From: Sneathiella sp.
GTDB lineage: Bacteria > Pseudomonadota > Alphaproteobacteria > Sneathiellales > Sneathiellaceae
DNA length: 6,119 bases
Reading direction: 5' to 3'
NCBI GenBank assembly: GCA_016765515.1
Contig: JAESPT010000220.1
Span: 1-6,119, forward strand
Under the pieces are notes generated by a model, which was given only the letters and a program-made list of their open reading frames with translations, ran no database searches and was not told where the DNA came from. This document shows positions 5,858 through 6,119 of the stretch, piece by piece. A program made the translations under genes and the position numbers. The first letter of the stretch is position 1; each line of letters starts with the position of its first letter.

Positions 5858-6119
5858 TCAGGTGTTGAAATTGGATATTTTGTTGGAAATTTTGTTGGAA
5901 ATTTTATGAGCAGTGATCCAGAACATGGCCTGTCCAGCCACAGTCTGTGTGTGACAGCTCACCCCGTGGAAACCGCACGATATGCATAAAGCTTCGATTT
6001 CAGCTCTTCTCCGCAAGCTGTAGATTGATGTCGGAAACCGAGCGGCAAAATCTGCGTCATCACCAGAGCGAAAACAAAGAACAAACTGACCTTGCGGCGC
6101 TAAGACACGATAAATTTCA
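5858..6119 (-). CDS. Class I SAM-dependent methyltransferase, C-terminal 86 residues (N-terminus beyond window edge)
   Basis: The frame enters from the right edge and ends at TGA (5860-5858). The visible part begins EIYRVLAPQGQFVLCFRSGD, the post-motif segment of class I methyltransferases (helix, then the L-x-P-x-G turn, then a beta strand). It continues with FPTSIYSLRRRAEIEALCISCGF, where Cys-Gly-Phe (48-50) matches the usual (A)GF turn, and closes with the final strand AMFWITAHK. The SAM-binding Gly-rich motif would lie outside the window, so substrate and activity cannot be judged. The usual LxPGG is LAPQG here. After the natural end of the fold comes an extra tail of three KISN repeats (72-83) plus FNT, encoded by a 12-bp tandem repeat. 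It is the first visible gene of the minus-strand cluster; the next gene starts after a 16-base gap. Confidence 0.8.
   Translation of the reverse strand, partial: EIYRVLAPQGQFVLCFRSGDDADFAARFPTSIYSLRRRAEIEALCISCGFHGVSCHTQTVAGQAMFWITAHKISNKISNKISNFNT
5871..5906. repeat. 12-bp tandem repeat, three copies, inside the methyltransferase 3' end
   Basis: The unit TTGGAAATTTTG (plus strand) occurs at 5871-5882 (one change: T for A at base 6), 5883-5894 (exact) and 5895-5906 (last base A). Because 12 is a multiple of three, it encodes Lys-Ile-Ser-Asn three times without disturbing the frame. This is typical of replication slippage. Confidence 0.9.

Noticed and set aside
5729..5989. Plus-strand frame of 86 codons at the right end
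   Set aside because: It is antisense to both the methyltransferase C-terminus and the 39-residue gene. Both of those have better evidence (fold motifs, ribosome binding site, helix).

Overview
The window looks like chromosomal DNA from an alphaproteobacterium with moderate to low GC content. Three things point there. The histidine kinase has the PleC/DivJ-type catalytic core common in that class. The tRNA-Lys has a TTGACC-N17-TATGTT promoter. The small-protein and enzyme families are typical of the group. A marine lineage near Rhodospirillales, Kiloniellales or Sneathiellales is my guess; I cannot name a genus. I see no transposase, integrase, CRISPR array or phage gene.

Layout, left to right. 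(1) Positions 1-659, minus strand: the N-terminal part of a DUF502 two-helix membrane protein that runs off the left edge. (2) Positions 660-895: a divergent intergenic region with candidate promoters for both sides. (3) Positions 896-2977, plus strand: a membrane-anchored sensor histidine kinase with three PAS domains, a TTG start and no response regulator nearby. (4) Positions 3087-3845, plus strand: an SDR-family NAD(P)-dependent oxidoreductase with a very strong ribosome binding site, preceded by inverted repeats that overlap its candidate promoter. (5) Positions 3848-3887: a 16-bp-stem terminator shared with the convergent gene. (6) Positions 3921-4490, minus strand: an exported cyclophilin-type peptidyl-prolyl isomerase. 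(7) Positions 4614-4827: a tRNA-Lys(UUU) transcription unit with promoter, leader, tRNA and a possible terminator. (8) Positions 4870-6119, minus strand: what looks like one operon. It contains the C-terminus of a class I SAM-dependent methyltransferase, a 39-residue single-helix membrane protein and a sterol desaturase/fatty acid hydroxylase family enzyme.

The units appear largely independent of one another: signalling, redox metabolism, envelope protein folding, tRNA supply and lipid modification. The right-hand operon is the most coherent functional group. It combines a methyltransferase and a membrane di-iron oxygenase with a small membrane protein encoded between them. The main items not obvious from simple long-ORF calling are the two edge-truncated genes (DUF502 and the methyltransferase), the 39-residue gene, the in-frame 12-bp tandem repeat at the methyltransferase C-terminus, and the corrected start of the hydroxylase at 5670.
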